Shown: positions 61,941-64,000 of the stretch, piece after piece
How the letters are laid out: every line of letters begins with the position of its first letter
How positions within the stretch are numbered: the first letter of the stretch is position 1
Assembly (NCBI GenBank): GCA_002480565.1
Contig: DLCK01000008.1
Coordinates: forward strand, 11,383-75,382
DNA: 64,000 nt
Origin: Phycisphaerales bacterium UBA7800
Lineage (GTDB): Bacteria > Planctomycetota > Phycisphaerae > Phycisphaerales > Phycisphaeraceae
Reading direction: 5' to 3'
The notes under the pieces: generated by a model
The model's database searches: none
Told to the model about the DNA's origin: nothing
The model's input: the letters and a program-made list of their open reading frames with translations, nothing else
Position numbers and translations under genes: made by a program

Positions 61941-63059
61941 ATGAATACGCATTCAATGTTAACCAATAAACCCTCCATCTCGAAGTCCACCATTGGCGTT
62001 AAAGAACTTGCTGAGCATGCAGGTGTCTCCGTGGGCACGGTCAGCCGTGTGCTCAATGGCGAATCGTCCGTCTCTCCCAAGCGTCGTGATGCGGTCCAAA
62101 AAGCCATCGCAACGCTCGGTTACAAGCGGACTTCGGCGGCACAGATGCTCGCTTCACGACGTAGTCGCTCAATCACCCATACCGGCAATATCGCCATGGT
62201 CTTCGTGGGTATGAGTGAAAGCTGGCAAGGGCATCCGACCACCGCAGCGCTGATTCATGGCATGGATCAGGCTTGCAGTGACAGTTCGTTTCATCCACTC
62301 TTTGAGACCTGCACCGATGATCGACACTTGCCCCGCTGTATTGCCAACGGCAAAGTGGACGGCGTGCTCATCAAGTCCAGCAACATCGTCCCACGCTTCA
62401 TGAATCAGCTGCCAGACTATCTGCCCCGCATACTGGTGGGGATGGCAGAGCCGACACTTGCCTGCACACAGGTCTTGCCGGATCACCGCGCTTCAGCATG
62501 GGTTGCTACCGAATATTTGTGGGACAAAGGTCATCGGCGAATTGCCTTTGTGAACAACGAAGACCTGCACCGGATTTTCATCTGTCGCTATCAAGCCTAT
62601 GAGCAGTTGCTCCGATCCCGTCGCGCGTTTGATCCTGCGTTGGTGGTGATGAAGCAAAACGAAGAGCGTGGTTTTGAACCGCAGATCAATTTCCCGGACA
62701 TGACTTATGCAGTGGATCAGCTTTGGGCGCTTAAGCAGCCACCGACTGCGATTGTTGCAGCCAATGACTGGATGGCTGCCGGTCTCTATCAAGCGTTCAA
62801 AAAACGAGGTATCCAGGTCGGACGCGATGTGAGTATTGTCGGATTCGATAATGTGCTGTCGGTCTGTTGCATGCTTGAGCCTGCGTTAACCAGTTACCAG
62901 ATTCCCCTTGAGGATGTCTCCCGTCATGCCACGCGTCAATTGATGAATCTCATCGAAAACCCAGCCGAAAAACTCAATCACAGTACGCAGATGCTTTCGG
63001 GTCAACTCATCGAACGCGACTCGGTGGTGGATTTGAATTCAACGTTGTCGCACATTTAA
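61941..63059 (+). CDS. LacI-family transcriptional regulator
   Basis: A 372-residue protein. The HTH is IGVKELAEHAGVSVGTVSRVLNG, followed by the hinge region TLGYKRTSAAQMLASRRSRS. The ligand domain carries YLWDKGHRRIAFVNNEDLHRIFICRYQAYEQLL, PPTAIVAANDWMAAGLYQAFKKRG and VSIVGFDNVLSVCCMLEPALTSYQIPLEDV. The start may be 61941 or 61956. Four GAAT/ATTC-type sites lie between it and the divergent pseudopilin gene, so it likely regulates both itself and the pilin. Confidence 0.95.
   Translation: MNTHSMLTNKPSISKSTIGVKELAEHAGVSVGTVSRVLNGESSVSPKRRDAVQKAIATLGYKRTSAAQMLASRRSRSITHTGNIAMVFVGMSESWQGHPTTAALIHGMDQACSDSSFHPLFETCTDDRHLPRCIANGKVDGVLIKSSNIVPRFMNQLPDYLPRILVGMAEPTLACTQVLPDHRASAWVATEYLWDKGHRRIAFVNNEDLHRIFICRYQAYEQLLRSRRAFDPALVVMKQNEERGFEPQINFPDMTYAVDQLWALKQPPTAIVAANDWMAAGLYQAFKKRGIQVGRDVSIVGFDNVLSVCCMLEPALTSYQIPLEDVSRHATRQLMNLIENPAEKLNHSTQMLSGQLIERDSVVDLNSTLSHI
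61942..61955. promoter_or_regulatory. Operator-like site over the LacI start codon
   Basis: TGAAT and ATTCA arms around ACGC. It overlaps the annotated start at 61941, so a bound repressor would hinder initiation; if the true start is the Met at 61956, the site lies just upstream. Confidence 0.55.
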
Positions 63060-63144
63060 ATGACATCAATTATTTCGACACATCGGTTATCATGATGAAA
63101 CCGTTGTGGTCACATCTATTCATAATTGATCAGGAGATACAGAT

Positions 63145-63786
63145 ATGAAATGCATGCAATATTGTTTAGCCATTGTCGGACTCATCACTGCGGTAGCCTT
63201 TGCTGCAACCAACTCCTCGCCAATTAACGACAGCTTCACCGATGCTGCTAATTGGGACATGAATCCCATGTGGAAACTCACCGACGCCGGCAAGATGATG
63301 GGCACCAGCAAGGTTCGGTCCATCCTCGAATTGAAAAATAAAATCCAGACCAAGGACGTGACCTTTGAAGCGCAAATCACCCCGCTGGAAGCTCAAACCC
63401 AAGGTTGGAAAACCTGTGGCATCGGCATTTATACCGACAATAAAAACTACTGGGCGTTGAACCTTGTTGAAAGACCGGATGAAAGCAACAAGACGCATTT
63501 TGTCGAATTAAAAGAAATGAAAGATGGCAAGTGGGGAATTGATGAGAAGCACAACAAAGTCATCCTCCATAAAAGTGGTTTCGACTGGCAATACAACACC
63601 ACTTACTCCATGAAGCTGACGCTCAACGCGACCCATATCATCGGTTCGGTGGCCGATGAGGCGGGCAAGGAAGTCGCCTCATTCAAGGTTCAATTCATCG
63701 GTGATACGCCACCAGCAGGAAGCCCCATTCTCCGCATCACCAGTATCCAGTGTGAATACGACAATGCAGTGATCGACTGGAAATAA
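63145..63786 (+). CDS. Small secreted LamG/DUF1080-like protein
   Basis: A 213-residue protein. Signal peptide MKCMQYCLAIVGLITAVAFAA, then one beta-sandwich of the concanavalin-like type (INDSFTDAANWDMNPMWKL; VTFEAQITPLEAQTQGWKTCGIGIYTDNKNYWALNLVE; ITSIQCEYDNAVIDW). It has no catalytic motif I can name, so a glycan-binding role is a guess. CAGGAG lies 10 nt before the ATG. It follows the LacI gene by 85 nt and may be a regulated target. Confidence 0.75.
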   Translation: MKCMQYCLAIVGLITAVAFAATNSSPINDSFTDAANWDMNPMWKLTDAGKMMGTSKVRSILELKNKIQTKDVTFEAQITPLEAQTQGWKTCGIGIYTDNKNYWALNLVERPDESNKTHFVELKEMKDGKWGIDEKHNKVILHKSGFDWQYNTTYSMKLTLNATHIIGSVADEAGKEVASFKVQFIGDTPPAGSPILRITSIQCEYDNAVIDWK

Positions 63787-64000
63787 AGCCTCTGCTAGTC
63801 ATGTTTTTCGACACACATATATGAATAGGATCGAACCAGTATGATTCACTGAAGTCTGATTTTTGGATAAGACTTGTGCTGAGATGTCGGTATGTGGTTG
63901 TGATGTCTAGTGGTGATGTCTGTGGTTATGACAGTTTGGTTTTTGCTTGCCAGGGAGCTTCGCCCCCCGGACCCCTTGTCGAGGTCGGAGCGAGTCTGTA
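63787..64000. other. Right-edge intergenic region
   Basis: No ORF with a start and ribosome site is seen. The last 50 bases are GC-rich (63951-63978, GGGAGCTTCGCCCCCCGG) and look like the edge of a repeat, but only one copy is in the window, so this cannot be confirmed. Confidence 0.5.

Noticed and set aside
63951..64000. GC-rich palindromic repeat element at the right edge
   Set aside because: A single truncated copy at the window end; it cannot be told from chance without more sequence.

Overview
The window looks like a chromosomal segment of a planctomycete, most likely a Phycisphaerae-type marine or sediment polysaccharide degrader. The evidence is indirect but consistent. There are five genes for prepilin-type proteins with the FTLIELLVVISI N-terminus and a C-terminal H-X9-DG-like motif. 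The protein at 1478-2755 carries the HPD-less J-like domain (YYKEWLGI...HYTLLGL) that I associate with planctomycetes. There is an ABC permease fused to a CPBP protease, and there are sulfatase and many glycoside hydrolase genes. No SusC/SusD pair, ribosomal RNA, tRNA or CRISPR array was seen. The species cannot be named from this.

Layout. 1-4880 (minus strand): Hsp70-like ATPase, membrane-anchored J-like protein, 4'-phosphopantetheinyl transferase, and a sulfotransferase cut by the left edge. 5224-9784 (plus): four glycosyltransferases, the last three translationally coupled, probably for a surface glycan. 9883-19113: mostly housekeeping genes (lipoprotein, cyclophilin, NatA/NatB-CPBP exporter, MoaE, endonuclease III, sulfatase, GNAT, receiver-like protein, NUDIX, VOC protein).

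19175-28250 (minus): a carbohydrate locus reading pseudopilin, AraC regulator, secreted beta-helix protein, secreted CBM-like protein, frameshifted pseudopilin, Gfo/Idh oxidoreductase, glucarate-dehydratase-like enolase, and GH43-like propeller. It fits use of a uronate-containing or otherwise acidic glycan. Divergent from it, 28387-32842 encodes a GntR/LacI-type regulator, a GH20-like enzyme and a secreted glycosidase-like protein. A strong palindrome with promoters on both strands lies between. 32843-33992 is AT-rich and holds an orphan ORF, a 17-bp tandem duplication and a transposase fragment. 33993-40708 is a tripartite RND efflux cluster with its TetR regulator.

40842-53277 (minus): GH36/raffinose-synthase-like protein, regulator, pseudopilin, 1399-residue secreted GH2-like protein, CBM9-like lipoprotein and GH95 fucosidase. 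This suggests fucose- and galactose-containing glycans. 53511-63786: pseudopilin, LacI regulator, SSS symporter and a 1143-residue secreted protein on the plus strand, then a divergent pseudopilin/LacI pair with a dense palindrome cluster and a small secreted LamG-like protein.

The main observation is that every pseudopilin gene sits in a glycan locus together with a sugar-type transcription regulator, while no pseudopilus assembly machinery is present. This suggests substrate-specific, separately regulated surface pilins serving a shared machine encoded elsewhere. Palindromic intergenic sequences suited to the regulators are visible at several of these loci.
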